Shown one piece after another: positions 9,237-18,083 of a DNA stretch of 64,000 nt; position 1 is the first letter of the stretch; the number at the start of each line of letters is the position of its first letter. A program made the translations under genes and the position numbers. Source of the DNA: Haloglycomyces albus DSM 45210 (GTDB lineage Bacteria > Actinomycetota > Actinomycetes > Mycobacteriales > Micromonosporaceae); NCBI RefSeq assembly GCF_000527155.1, contig NZ_AZUQ01000001.1:2804168-2868167 (forward strand). The letters run 5' to 3'. The notes below the pieces were generated by a model. The model saw only the letters and a list, made by a program, of their open reading frames with translations, made no database searches and was not told the DNA's origin.

Positions 9237-9905
9237 ATGAGCCAATCCCAATGGACCGCTGTCGACGAATACCTCGAACATACCGGAATCGAAGAGGACG
9301 AAGCTCTCAAACGCGCTAAAACCTCGTCGCAGGAGGCTGGACTGCCTCCTATTCAAGTGTCGCCGGCGCAAGGAAAGTTCTTGCATCTCTTGGCGAGTGT
9401 GCAAGGTGCCAAGCGCATATTGGAGATCGGTACCCTGGGTGGGTACAGCGCCATATGGATGGCACGCGCGCTTCCGGCCGACGGGCATCTGGTGACTCTC
9501 GAGGTCGACCCCAAACACGCCAAGGTAGCGGGATCGAACGTCTCGCAAGCCGGACTGACCGGGCTGGTGGATCTACGGGTGGCACCGGCCCTGGAGACGT
9601 TGCAGAAGCTGGTGGATTCCCAGGAAGAACCGTTTGACCTGGTATTTATCGACGCGGATAAAGAGTCGTATCCGCAGTATCTGGAGTGGTCGCTGAAGTT
9701 GACCCGTCCCGGGTCGGTCATTGTCGCCGATAACGTCGTTCGGGGAGGTTCGGTGGCGGTGACGTCGAGTGCCGATGCGCGCGTCCAGGGTGTTCGTTCG
9801 TATTTGGAACAGGTGGCCCGTTGTCCTCGGCTGGACGCGACCGTACTGCAGACGGTCGGCGTCAAGGGCTATGACGGATTCTCCTTGGCCCGCGTGATCG
9901 ACTAG
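9237..9905 (+). CDS. SAM-dependent O-methyltransferase (family 3, catechol-O-methyltransferase-like)
   Basis: A small Mg-dependent O-methyltransferase of the CCoAOMT/SafC type, substrate unknown. Seen are the SAM motif EIGTLGGYSAIWMA (about residue 62), the acidic VTLEVDP, and the metal-binding FIDADKESYP and IVADNVVRGG. A GAGAG ribosome binding site at 9223-9227 fits the ATG at 9237 (9 bases away) better than the upstream in-frame ATG at 9228, which it abuts. 222 residues, the usual length. Monocistronic. Confidence 0.88.
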   Translation: MSQSQWTAVDEYLEHTGIEEDEALKRAKTSSQEAGLPPIQVSPAQGKFLHLLASVQGAKRILEIGTLGGYSAIWMARALPADGHLVTLEVDPKHAKVAGSNVSQAGLTGLVDLRVAPALETLQKLVDSQEEPFDLVFIDADKESYPQYLEWSLKLTRPGSVIVADNVVRGGSVAVTSSADARVQGVRSYLEQVARCPRLDATVLQTVGVKGYDGFSLARVID

Positions 9906-10005
9906 CGTCTTTTGCACCGGTTAAGTCGCACCGTGACTCCGTCGCTGGACGGTATGGTGTTCACGGCAGGAACGAATCGGACAGTGTGGCGCGAAGGGAG
10001 AAACC

Positions 10006-10350
10006 GTGGACCGGTATTCAAGTGATGAGGACGCGATTTGCGAAATCGTAGTGACGGGACCCGACATCGACACCCTCAGTGCGATCACCAAGAAACTGCT
10101 GGAGTCCAATCTGATCGCATGTGGACATCATTCCAGCATTCGCGCGATGTACGAATGGGAAAACGAAACAGTTGACGAATCGGAGGCCCGTGTCCGATTG
10201 CATACCGCCGCATCGTTGATCGGAGAGGTGTCGCGCATTATCGAACAGGAACATCCCGACGATGTTCCCTGTGTGCTCGCATTGCCTGTCATCGGTGGGT
10301 CCACCGCATATGCGGACTGGGTTCGCCGCACCACGGTCGGGCGGTTGTAA
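10006..10350 (+). CDS. cutA: CutA1-like divalent-cation tolerance protein
   Basis: A small trimeric cytoplasmic protein linked to copper tolerance in enterobacteria; its role elsewhere is unclear. The 114 residues follow the CutA pattern: IVVTGPDIDTLSAITKKLLESNLIACG, then YEWENETVDESEARVRLHT, and the closing HPDDVPCVLALPVIGGSTAYADWV. The start is GTG 10006 with GAAGGGAG upstream. The glycine-rich FNxIPG segment common in the family is replaced by HHSSIRAM. It precedes the serpin gene by 53 bases. Confidence 0.88.
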   Translation: MDRYSSDEDAICEIVVTGPDIDTLSAITKKLLESNLIACGHHSSIRAMYEWENETVDESEARVRLHTAASLIGEVSRIIEQEHPDDVPCVLALPVIGGSTAYADWVRRTTVGRL

Positions 10351-10387
10351 ACGACCACGCCGCGTCGGGCGATATATGGAGAATGAA

Positions 10388-10402
10388 CCCCTAAGATAGG
10401 GG
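10388..10402 (+). promoter_or_regulatory. Hairpin / -10 box over the serpin start region
   Basis: CCCCTA (10388-10393) and TAGGGG (10397-10402) are complementary around AGA and cover the possible ribosome binding site AGGGG. The same bases contain TAAGAT (10392-10397), 6 bases before the ATG at 10404, so the site may instead be the -10 of a leaderless mRNA. The two readings cannot both be active on one transcript. Confidence 0.4.
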
Positions 10403-10403
10403 A

Positions 10404-11591
10404 ATGGAACGCATGCTGTGGTCGGTCGAATTGGTTCACGCGGTCAATTCGTTCAGCGCCGATTGGATCGCTTCGCGCCACCGAGCGCCGAAGGTAGCGT
10501 CGGGCTTGGCGGTGTGGCCCCTGTTGGGGGAGCTGGCTTTGGGGGCCTCCGGAACGACGCGTACCGAACTGGTGGAGGCTCTGCGGAAAGAACCGGTCAG
10601 TGCGGACGTCGCGGTACTCATCGACCTGATGTCCGAATCCGAGCGTGTATCCGTTGCCCTGGCAACCTGGTTGGGGTCGAACCTTGCCTTGGACCCCGAA
10701 TGGATTGAGGCTCTTCCCAACGGCACGGTCCGGTCGCTGACAGGAGACTCCACTGTCGACCAAAACCGTATGGATGAGTGGGTACGGAACAGCACCGACG
10801 GTAAAATTACCTCAATGCCCGTAGAGGCGCGCCAGGACACGGTCCTGATGCTGGCTTCCGCGGTCAGTCTCGCGACCGAATGGGAGCAGCCCCTGCAGCC
10901 AAACCGTCGGGCGATCTCGCAGGGGCCCTGGGCGAACGATCGACCGTACCAGGGTTTGGACGTACTGACGGATGCCGACACCCTCCGTTTTGACGATGAC
11001 CTCGCACAGTGGACTGCGGCGGGAACAGGCGATGTTGACGTCGCGCTCGTCATAGGTCGGCCGGAGCTGCCTCCCTCCTTTGTGCTTTCTGAAGCGGTGC
11101 GGCGTGTGGACGACTCCGGATGGGGACGGTCGGGTTCATCGGTCTCCGTCGGGGACGTTGGTCCCGGGTTCGAAGTCGTGGAACGCGAAAAAGACCATCC
11201 CGCAACCGGACAGAAACTGGAAGTGGAGACGGTGGCGTTCGATCTGACCGAGCGGCTGGACCTGCTGGAGGATGCCGCCGTCCTGGGGTTGACGACGGCC
11301 TCGAACGCTCAGCGAGCGGACTTCTCACGATTGTGTGCGGACGCGCTTTTCGTCGGGCAGGCCCGGCAGGAATCCCAGGCGACCTTTGGGGCAACCGGGT
11401 TCGAAGCGACCAGCGTGACGGCCGTAGGAATGGTTTTGAGTTCGGCGGTCGGCTCCGCGACGCACCGATATCTGCATCAGAGGGTGCTGTTGAAGTTCGA
11501 CAGACCGTTCGGATACGTGGTCACACATCGGCCGTCCGGCTTGGTGTTGCTCGCGGGTTGGGTCGACGAACCGCGTTTCGACGGTGAATAG
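10404..11591 (+). CDS. Serpin-family protein (divergent bacterial serine-protease inhibitor)
   Basis: Serpins trap proteases by inserting a cleaved reactive loop into a beta sheet. The 395 residues show family landmarks: MDEWVRNSTDGKI (about 123-135, the helix F / s3A region), LMLASAVSLATEWEQP, a hinge GATGFEATSVTAVGMVL (about 329-345) in place of the usual GTEAAAATA, and the C-terminal LLKFDRPFGYVVTHRPSG then VLLAGWVDEP (about 362-390). No signal peptide is seen, so it is probably cytoplasmic. The hinge keeps small residues (A, T, S, A) that inhibitory serpins need. The call rests on motif order; the protein is well diverged. Confidence 0.8.
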   Translation: MERMLWSVELVHAVNSFSADWIASRHRAPKVASGLAVWPLLGELALGASGTTRTELVEALRKEPVSADVAVLIDLMSESERVSVALATWLGSNLALDPEWIEALPNGTVRSLTGDSTVDQNRMDEWVRNSTDGKITSMPVEARQDTVLMLASAVSLATEWEQPLQPNRRAISQGPWANDRPYQGLDVLTDADTLRFDDDLAQWTAAGTGDVDVALVIGRPELPPSFVLSEAVRRVDDSGWGRSGSSVSVGDVGPGFEVVEREKDHPATGQKLEVETVAFDLTERLDLLEDAAVLGLTTASNAQRADFSRLCADALFVGQARQESQATFGATGFEATSVTAVGMVLSSAVGSATHRYLHQRVLLKFDRPFGYVVTHRPSGLVLLAGWVDEPRFDGE

Positions 11592-11698
11592 GTCGACGTC
11601 TCAGAACGTGGCGGTCGGCACGAGGCTTCGGTGATACCGGGTGGTGATTGCTAGGCTGGGTAACGGCATCAATGCCGAGCAACAAGGATTGACGAAGT

Positions 11699-11962
11699 AT
11701 GAAAACTTTCGAGCAGCTGTACCACGAATTGACTGACAAAGCCGAACAACGCCCCGCTGGTTCGGGCACAGTCGCCGCGTTGGACGCCGGAGTCCATAGT
11801 ATCGGCAAGAAGGTCGTGGAGGAAGCTGCCGAGGTCTGGATGGCCGCCGAATACGAGAGTGACGACGCGGCGGCGGAGGAGATGTCCCAGCTTCTTTACC
11901 ACGTACAGGTGATGATGATCGCCAAGGGAATCTCCCTCGAAGACGTTTACCGCAAACTCTAG
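11699..11962 (+). CDS. hisE: Phosphoribosyl-ATP pyrophosphatase
   Basis: Second step of histidine synthesis: hydrolyses PR-ATP to PR-AMP. The 87 residues match stand-alone His[12 protein letters not shown], then the Mg-binding helix [27 protein letters not shown] split over about residues 38-65, and the closing LEDVYRKL. It precedes hisG by 21 bases, the usual actinobacterial pair. TAGGCT near 11650 is a possible -10. Confidence 0.96.
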   Translation: MKTFEQLYHELTDKAEQRPAGSGTVAALDAGVHSIGKKVVEEAAEVWMAAEYESDDAAAEEMSQLLYHVQVMMIAKGISLEDVYRKL

Positions 11963-11983
11963 ACCGAAAGTTCGACTTGATTC

Positions 11984-12829
11984 ATGCTGCGAGTAGCACT
12001 ACCCAATAAAGGCGCCCTATCGGATGGGGCGAACGAATTGTTCCGCGAAGCCGGTTACCGCCAGAGGCGTACCAACCGGGATCTGACCGCGGTCGACTCC
12101 GTCAATGGCGTGGAATTCTTTTACCTGCGTCCCGGGGACATTGCCACTTATGTGGCGTCGGGGGATCTCGATATCGGGGTTACCGGGCGCGACTTGGCAC
12201 TGGATTCGGGTGCCGACGTGGAGGAAGTCATCGGCCTTGGTTTCGGTCGGTCCACATTCCGTTTCGCCGGGGCGCCCGGCATGGCCGCGACGGCGAGTGA
12301 TTTGGCGGGCAAACGAATCGCGACGTCATACGCCGGGGTGGTACGAGCCCACCTGGAGGAACAAGGCGTGGAGGCCGAGATCGTGTCCCTCGCGGGTGCG
12401 GTGGAGAACGCGATCGCGCTAGGTGTGGCCGACGCGGTGGCCGATGTGGTGGAAACCGGCACGACACTCCGTCAAGCGGGGCTGGAGATCTTTGGAGCTC
12501 CCATACTGAAATCCGAGGCCGTGCTGATTCGCAAGGCCGGCAATGACGATTCCGAGGCCTCTGAATTGCTGCTGCGCCGGTTGAAAGGCGTTCTAGTGGC
12601 GCGCACGTACGTCATGCTCGCCTACGATGTGAAGGCGGAGTTGCTGGAGAAGGCGGTTGACTTGACTCCGGGGATCGAATCGCCGACCGTATCCCCGCTG
12701 CATTCGGAGGGCTGGGTCGCCGTGCAGGCCATGTGTAAGCGCGACACGATTCATCAGATCATGGACGACCTGTATGAACTTGGGGCACGGGGTATTCTGG
12801 CGACCGATATCGGAGCCTGCCGCCTCTAA
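11984..12829 (+). CDS. hisG: ATP phosphoribosyltransferase, long form
   Basis: First committed step of histidine synthesis, joining ATP and PRPP. The 281 residues include the C-terminal ACT-like regulatory domain of the long form, so histidine feedback is expected. Motifs seen: MLRVALPNKGALSDGANELF, FFYLRPGDIATYVASGDLD, IGVTGRDLALD and the PRPP loop DVVETGTTLRQAGL. It ends before a strong terminator. Confidence 0.97.
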   Translation: MLRVALPNKGALSDGANELFREAGYRQRRTNRDLTAVDSVNGVEFFYLRPGDIATYVASGDLDIGVTGRDLALDSGADVEEVIGLGFGRSTFRFAGAPGMAATASDLAGKRIATSYAGVVRAHLEEQGVEAEIVSLAGAVENAIALGVADAVADVVETGTTLRQAGLEIFGAPILKSEAVLIRKAGNDDSEASELLLRRLKGVLVARTYVMLAYDVKAELLEKAVDLTPGIESPTVSPLHSEGWVAVQAMCKRDTIHQIMDDLYELGARGILATDIGACRL

Positions 12830-12936
12830 GCGCATCTGCCCGTTGACGTAGTGCGGGTGTGTCGATCGGCAATCATCCCGGATCAGGGGGCATTGTGGTT
12901 TCGGGTCGGTACGATAGACTGTGATACGAGGTCATT

Positions 12937-12974
12937 AAGGCTCTGGCGTTTTCTTTGCGGCCAGAGCCTTTTCT
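12937..12974. terminator. Bidirectional terminator between hisG and the PH-domain genes
   Basis: AAGGCTCTGGC (12937-12947) pairs perfectly with GCCAGAGCCTT (12960-12970) across a 12-base loop, followed by TTCTTG. Its position between convergent genes suits termination from both sides. Confidence 0.85.
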
Positions 12975-12984
12975 TGTACCCGCG

Positions 12985-14442
12985 TCAGCCCAACCGAGGA
13001 GCTTCGTGAGCGACTGCGAGATCGGCTCGTGAGCGTAGTTCATTGGCGATTTCGACCGCTTCGGCGATGTTGCGATGATGCGCTACGGCATCGAATGAGG
13101 CCGATCCGGCGATGCGGGCCCGTACACTGGCCACGCCCTGCAAACGCTGTAGGACCCCTTGCGTGATCCGTACTTCTTGAATGCGTGCGTAGGGGACGAA
13201 CATGGTGGTTTGAGGAAAGATCCCCTCCCGTACCACGAATGCGGTCGGATTGAGCCCGCAGCCGCGGATTTTGAAGGTGAGCGGATTGCGCCACCATACG
13301 CGTCGCGGAATCGCGCTGAGTTCGACGTGCTGGAAATCGACTGCGGGAAGTGCGTGAGCGGCGACCCAACGCGCCTGGTCGTCCAACCCGACAGGAAGTA
13401 CCGGCGCTCCTCCCGCCACATTGGCCTGCATTCCGAGCGAAGCGGTGGTGACGTCCACCTTGCGCCAGCCGGGGAGACGCCAGAGGACGGGTAGGGAGAA
13501 TCGGAGTGCGCTGACTCGGTTGAGGGGAACGGTATTGGAGTATTTCTGCAGGAGTCCACGTCGGGTGCGGAGGTCGCCGTCCTGCTCGGTGAGAACGAAA
13601 TCCCAGTTCTCGTTGAAATCCATGAACCAGACGATGCCCCAGAACCCGACGACGGCCGCGGTGATCCCGAGAGAAACGAAGGCGACCACGGTGGCGGACA
13701 GAACGGCACTGATGACGGAAGTCAAAGCCGTAGCCAGAGTGAGAAAGGCGAAGAAGGGAACCGTTTTCAACGCCGCTGCGCCGACGACGCGGCGATTCGG
13801 GACCTGTGCGATCGGAGGCACGGCGATGGGGTAGACGTACTCCTCGCCGGCCGATTCCTCATCGCCTGGGGCAACCGATTCGGGTTCCTCCTCGGGATCG
13901 GTGCCGGTCCGGCGTCTTTGTCGGGACAAGTCCAGCAGTTCTCCGCGCAGGTGTCGGGCTTCGCCGAGCGTCAGGTAGGCAAGGGGCGCTTCGGTGCTGG
14001 AGGCCCCGGCGACTTCCAGGTTGAGCTGAGCGAGCCCGAACATACGCGCCAAGAGCGGTTGGGCGATCTCCACACTCTGCAGTCGGCTGATGGGGATGGA
14101 GCGACGTTTGCGGGTGAGGACGCCTTCGATAATCTGGAGTTCCGGCCCTGACCCTGGAGAGGCGACCGTTGGCTCCACAGCGTCGTCGGTCGACTCGTCG
14201 GTGTGATCGTGCCCTGAATCAATGCGATAACCAGTGAAATACCAGCTGAAAAAACCTCCGATGACGGAGGCGGCACTGGCGATGAGACCGAACCAGAATC
14301 CCATATCGGGTTCCTGCCCGAGCGGTAGGTTGATCACCAATAGAAATACGACCGGGATAAGAACATGGGCGGCTTTGATATACGGGGTGATCGGATGCAG
14401 GCGCGTCTTAGCGCCTCCCGACCAGGCTCGGATATCGCTCAC
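12985..14442 (-). CDS. Membrane protein with repeated bacterial PH (bPH2/DUF304) domains, YdbT-like
   Basis: 485 residues. An N-terminal membrane pair (VLIPVVFLLVINLPLG and FWFGLIASAASVIGGFFSWY) precedes a bPH2 domain (LQIIEGVLTRKRRSIPISRLQSV), a second membrane pair (FFAFLTLATALTSVISAVLSA and the next 20 residues), and two further bPH2 copies (LRTRRGLLQKYSNTVPLNRVS and FVVREGIFPQTTMFVPYARI). This is the YdbT arrangement. Function of the family is poorly known; in Bacillus YdbST gives resistance to some antimicrobial compounds. Its ATG overlaps the stop of the upstream YdbS-like gene (ATGA). Confidence 0.9.
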   Translation of the reverse strand: MSDIRAWSGGAKTRLHPITPYIKAAHVLIPVVFLLVINLPLGQEPDMGFWFGLIASAASVIGGFFSWYFTGYRIDSGHDHTDESTDDAVEPTVASPGSGPELQIIEGVLTRKRRSIPISRLQSVEIAQPLLARMFGLAQLNLEVAGASSTEAPLAYLTLGEARHLRGELLDLSRQRRRTGTDPEEEPESVAPGDEESAGEEYVYPIAVPPIAQVPNRRVVGAAALKTVPFFAFLTLATALTSVISAVLSATVVAFVSLGITAAVVGFWGIVWFMDFNENWDFVLTEQDGDLRTRRGLLQKYSNTVPLNRVSALRFSLPVLWRLPGWRKVDVTTASLGMQANVAGGAPVLPVGLDDQARWVAAHALPAVDFQHVELSAIPRRVWWRNPLTFKIRGCGLNPTAFVVREGIFPQTTMFVPYARIQEVRITQGVLQRLQGVASVRARIAGSASFDAVAHHRNIAEAVEIANELRSRADLAVAHEAPRLG

Positions 14443-14963
14443 AGACCCTCCTTGACCTCAGCGGCCTTGGTGGCGAGTCGATCTCTCAGAGCGGCGGCGA
14501 CTTCCGGCTGCAGTCCCGGTAGTTCGGTCGTGCGACCCATGGCGGCGGTTTGAATGGTGATTCCGGTCAGACCGAAGATCCGTTCGATCGGGCCGGCTTT
14601 AAGATCGACCAACTGGATGCGGCCGTAGGGGACGATACTCAGACGGCGGATCAGCAACCCGTACTTGACGACGATGTCGCGGTCGCGTTCGACCCAGCGC
14701 CATGACTTCGCCCAGCGCCATTGGATCCACATTCGCAGTGCGGCCCAAGCGGTCCACAGGCCACCGGCCAACCAGAGCCACTGCAATTCACCCCACCACA
14801 CAATGCCGACGACCGCCACCACGATGAGAATGAGAAGGCTGATCGCCTGAGCGATCAATTGTACTGCTACGAATTCGGGAGCGAGCCGTTGCCACGGTAG
14901 CGGTTCGGGCCAGTCCTCCCAGGCGGGACGGCCTTTAATTGGTGGATTCTGCGTTGAGCTCAA
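14439..14963 (-). CDS. Bacterial PH-domain membrane protein, YdbS-like
   Basis: 174 residues, the short partner of the YdbT-like protein. Two membrane helices (about 33-55 and 60-75) are followed by one bPH2 domain with DIVVKYGLLIRRLSIVPYGR and IQLVDLKAGPIERIFGL. The only suitable start is TTG at 14963, with GGAAG 6 bases before it; this makes the gene overlap the end of the upstream gene by 29 bases. The 4-base overlap with the next gene points to a two-protein complex. Confidence 0.85.
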   Translation of the reverse strand: MSSTQNPPIKGRPAWEDWPEPLPWQRLAPEFVAVQLIAQAISLLILIVVAVVGIVWWGELQWLWLAGGLWTAWAALRMWIQWRWAKSWRWVERDRDIVVKYGLLIRRLSIVPYGRIQLVDLKAGPIERIFGLTGITIQTAAMGRTTELPGLQPEVAAALRDRLATKAAEVKEGL

Positions 14964-15183
14964 AGTATTCTTCCAGCGTTATCGTGCGGCAGGGAAAACT
15001 GCGCGAGGTAAGAAAACCGCGCAGGCTGTCCTCGTGGGTGTCGCAGGCAGCCCAGTATTTGCGGCGATCAACTGAATGTAGACGGGGATTGCGCCATTCC
15101 AACATCCATTTGGCGTTCTGGCGGCAGCCTCGGGCCGAACATACAGGCAATTCAACTTCGTGGGTCACGCCACTATTGTGCAT
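14935..15183 (-). CDS. Small cysteine-containing protein, conserved actinobacterial type
   Basis: 82 residues from the ATG at 15183, which has AAGGGGGA 7 bases upstream; a longer frame exists but lacks a site. The pattern C-S-A-R-G-C-R-Q-N-A, W-x-W-R-N-P, and A-C-D-T-H-E with a following LRGFLTSRSFP resembles a zinc-binding acetone/recombination-type small protein common in actinobacteria; I know no assigned function. The Cys and His residues could bind one metal ion. It lies between the hydrolase gene (11-base overlap) and the PH-domain pair. Confidence 0.75.
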   Translation of the reverse strand: MHNSGVTHEVELPVCSARGCRQNAKWMLEWRNPRLHSVDRRKYWAACDTHEDSLRGFLTSRSFPCRTITLEEYFELNAESTN

Positions 15184-15820
15184 CGCCGATTCCCCCTTCG
15201 ACCGGCAGGCTGTTCGCAAGTGTTGCGAAACATCTTCGATGACGATGTTCGGATAAGAATCCACGCCTCCAGACCTTCGTGTCCAGGAACATCTCTACTG
15301 CCTCTATGATATCGGCCAACGCGTGGGCCGACGAGGTCAACGGCCGTCCCGGGAGAAACAGTCCATGGTCCCCGCCGGGGATTTCGCAGATCTCCCCGGG
15401 AAGTTCGTCAACCAAAGCCGATTCCCAGGTGGGGTCTTCGGTGCCGCCGACCAGAAGATAGGGGGCCGTGCAGCGGCGTAGAGCCTGGACGATGGGGTAC
15501 TCCGTCAGCAGTGGACTGAACCAGATCGCCGGTAGCTCGAAGCGCGCGGCGGTACTCACCGCGGCCGTGCCTATTGATTTGCCCACCAAAACAGGTGGAG
15601 ACGACAGGAAGTCGATCTGGGGCAGGAGACGTTCCACCTGTGTGTTGACTCCCTCCATAAGGGAGCCCGTATCAGCGCACAGGTAGTCGACGTTCTCCCA
15701 GCGCATCGGATAGATATGAGCTCCACGCGAACGGAGGGCGACTTGGGAGAACATGAACAGTGGCCCCTGGGAACCGTAATTACGCCCCGGCAGGATAACG
15801 GCTTGACGTCGTTGCGGCAT
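15173..15820 (-). CDS. Alpha/beta-hydrolase fold protein
   Basis: 215 residues from the ATG at 15820. It reads AVILPGRNYGSQGPLF near the start, a nucleophile-elbow-like VLVGKSIGTAAVSTAA (Ser in G-K-S-I-G), and late Asp and His in LLVGGTEDPTW and IPGGDHGLFLPG, giving a plausible Ser-Asp-His triad. Substrate unknown. The last 11 bases overlap the next gene. A start further upstream at 15856 is possible but is less likely given the domain start. Confidence 0.8.
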   Translation of the reverse strand: MPQRRQAVILPGRNYGSQGPLFMFSQVALRSRGAHIYPMRWENVDYLCADTGSLMEGVNTQVERLLPQIDFLSSPPVLVGKSIGTAAVSTAARFELPAIWFSPLLTEYPIVQALRRCTAPYLLVGGTEDPTWESALVDELPGEICEIPGGDHGLFLPGRPLTSSAHALADIIEAVEMFLDTKVWRRGFLSEHRHRRCFATLANSLPVEGGIGDAQ

Positions 15821-16074
15821 GACTCGAAGTATAGCCCTGCTACGTGTCTTCCTCATATATCAATGTCCACCGAAGGTTTTGACGAACACGGTGGGAGCGG
15901 AGAGGGGAATGGCCGTTAGCATGAAGGCCACCGCTGCATTACCGTTAAAGTACACACCGATGCAGTTGGTCGGGCAGCGCGTCGAACCTAGCACGGATGC
16001 GGCACGCTGGGTGAGTCCAGCGAGCGCCTGACCGGTCACGAACAAGCAGTCATCCCAGCCACGCGAGGAGAACC

Positions 16075-17145
16075 ATGGCCAGCCAGACTGGAGAGTCCAC
16101 ACCCCCACCCACCCCGGCCGAACAGGCGGCACTGCTGGAAAAGGCAATGTTCGAAATCAAAAAGGTCATTGTCGGGCAAGACGCGCTGGTCGAGCGCATC
16201 TTTGCCGCCTTGTTGTGCCGGGGACACTGCTTGATCGAAGGTGTGCCCGGTGTGGCGAAGACCCTCGCGGTGGAAACGGCCGCCAATGTTGTCGGAGCCG
16301 GATTCAACCGTATTCAGTTCACTCCCGATTTGGTGCCCTCCGACATTCTGGGCACCCGCATTTACAAGCAGTCGTCGGAAACCTTCGCCGTTGAACTTGG
16401 ACCGGTGTACACGAATTTCGTCCTCGCCGACGAGATCAACCGTGCGCCCGCCAAAGTCCAGTCGGCCATGCTTGAGGTCATGGCGGAAGGGCGGATCGAC
16501 ATTGGCGGGGAATCTCACCGGCTTCCGCAGCCGTTCCTGGTGATGGCCACTCAGAACCCGATTGAGCAAGAAGGCGTCTATCCGCTTCCTGAAGCACAAC
16601 GGGACCGGTTCCTCTTTAAAATTCTGGTGGACTATCCCAGTGACGCCGAGGAACGTGAAATCATCTTCCGTATGGGTACCGACACTCCCGAGGCCGAAGC
16701 CGTGCTCGGTCCGGAGCAGTTGCTGAGCCTGCAACGGACCGCCGACAGCATTTTCGTGCACAATGCGTTGGTGGATTACGCGGTGCGAATCGTCATGGCC
16801 ACTCGGCACCCCGCGACCCACGGCTTGACCGGTCTGGACAACCTCATCCAATACGGTGCGAGTCCACGTGCCAGCCTCGGGCTGGTACGAGCCACTCGCG
16901 CGATCGCTCTGCTTCGCGGGCGCGATTACGCTCTACCCCAGGATCTGGAAGCCATTGCCGCCGAGGTGCTGCGGCACCGTTTGGTGCTCACCTACGATGC
17001 GCTGGCCGATGAGGTCGATGCGGACGATATCGTCGCGCAGATATTGTCGGCCGTGCCCGCTCCCAGCGTGACTCCGCGGCAAGACGCTCAGCCGCAGCAG
17101 GCCACGCCCGATTCTCCCCGACCGCAGCAACCGGGAGCCTGGTAG
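16075..17145 (+). CDS. moxR: MoxR-family AAA+ ATPase
   Basis: MoxR ATPases act as chaperones for metal or complex assembly, usually with a VWA partner. The 356 residues carry Walker A LIEGVPGVAKTLAVE (about 57-70), Walker B FVLADEINRAPAKVQSAML, and sensor 1 MATQNPIEQEG. GAGGAGAA precedes the ATG. It starts a three-gene block (MoxR, DUF58, VWA) with 3- and 11-base gaps. Confidence 0.95.
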   Translation: MASQTGESTPPPTPAEQAALLEKAMFEIKKVIVGQDALVERIFAALLCRGHCLIEGVPGVAKTLAVETAANVVGAGFNRIQFTPDLVPSDILGTRIYKQSSETFAVELGPVYTNFVLADEINRAPAKVQSAMLEVMAEGRIDIGGESHRLPQPFLVMATQNPIEQEGVYPLPEAQRDRFLFKILVDYPSDAEEREIIFRMGTDTPEAEAVLGPEQLLSLQRTADSIFVHNALVDYAVRIVMATRHPATHGLTGLDNLIQYGASPRASLGLVRATRAIALLRGRDYALPQDLEAIAAEVLRHRLVLTYDALADEVDADDIVAQILSAVPAPSVTPRQDAQPQQATPDSPRPQQPGAW

Positions 17146-17148
17146 GAC

Positions 17149-18072
17149 ATGCGTCGTAAACGTGAAGCATCGCCGCGTCCGCCTCGTACGAGTCAATCCG
17201 TGCGCTACGGGGCGTTGAATCGGCTGCATCTTCATATCGCCCATCGTTTGGACGGTCTTCTCCAAGGCGAATACCTGGGGCTGCTGCCGGGGCCGGGTAG
17301 TGAATCGGGGGAGTCCCGGCTCTATCGGCCGGGAGACGATGTACGTCGCATGGACTGGTCGGTGACCGCCCGGACAACCGTTCCACACGTGCGGACGACG
17401 ATTGCCGATCGGGAGCTGGAAAGCTGGCTGGTTTACGATAATTCGGCGAGTCTGGATTTCGGGACCACCGAGCTGTTTAAAAACGATCTCGCCCTGCGCG
17501 CGGCGATCGCCTTTTCCTATCTCGCTGGTCGGGGCGGAAACCGTGTCGCGGCCGCTCACGCCTCGGCCGAAGGGGCGCGAATCATACCGCCGCACAATGG
17601 CCGTAAGGGCGCTCGGGCGGTGATGCATCGCTTGGAACGTCTCTCACCGCAACCGCACACGGATCTGTCTGAATTGCTGGACACGGCGCGCCGTGGCACC
17701 AGACGTCGCGGTCTGGCGGTGGTGATCTCGGACTTTCTCGATGACGGCGACTGGTTCGTACAGTTGAAGCGTCTGGCGGCGCGCCATCACGTCATCTGCG
17801 TGGAAGTGCTGGATCCGGTCGAATTGGCTCTACCGGACGTGGGAGTCGTCAACTTCACCGACCCGGAGACCGGCGCAGCCGTCGAAGTGCAGACCGGTTC
17901 GCGGCGGTTTCGGGCCAAGTACGCCGAAGCCGCTCGGGCACAACGTGAGCGGATTGCCGAATCGATCCGACGCGCGCATTGTGCCCATCTTCAACTGCGC
18001 ACCGATACCGATTGGTTGCGCACGCTGACGACGTTCATCGCCGCTCGCCGACACATGATCGCCCGCAGGTAG
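17149..18072 (+). CDS. DUF58 protein, MoxR-associated
   Basis: 307 residues with the DUF58 signature YRPGDDVRRMDWSVTARTTVPHVRT (split around residue 63) and a degenerate VWA-like second half (LAVVISDFLDDGDWFVQLKRL). Members of this family are adaptors in MoxR/VWA systems. It lies 3 bases after moxR. Function by association only. Confidence 0.9.
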   Translation: MRRKREASPRPPRTSQSVRYGALNRLHLHIAHRLDGLLQGEYLGLLPGPGSESGESRLYRPGDDVRRMDWSVTARTTVPHVRTTIADRELESWLVYDNSASLDFGTTELFKNDLALRAAIAFSYLAGRGGNRVAAAHASAEGARIIPPHNGRKGARAVMHRLERLSPQPHTDLSELLDTARRGTRRRGLAVVISDFLDDGDWFVQLKRLAARHHVICVEVLDPVELALPDVGVVNFTDPETGAAVEVQTGSRRFRAKYAEAARAQRERIAESIRRAHCAHLQLRTDTDWLRTLTTFIAARRHMIARR

Positions 18073-18083
18073 AAGAGGTACCC

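Noticed and set aside
16036-16851. Minus-strand 271-codon frame opposite moxR
   Set aside because: Antisense of Walker A and B motifs of the MoxR gene; no start signals.
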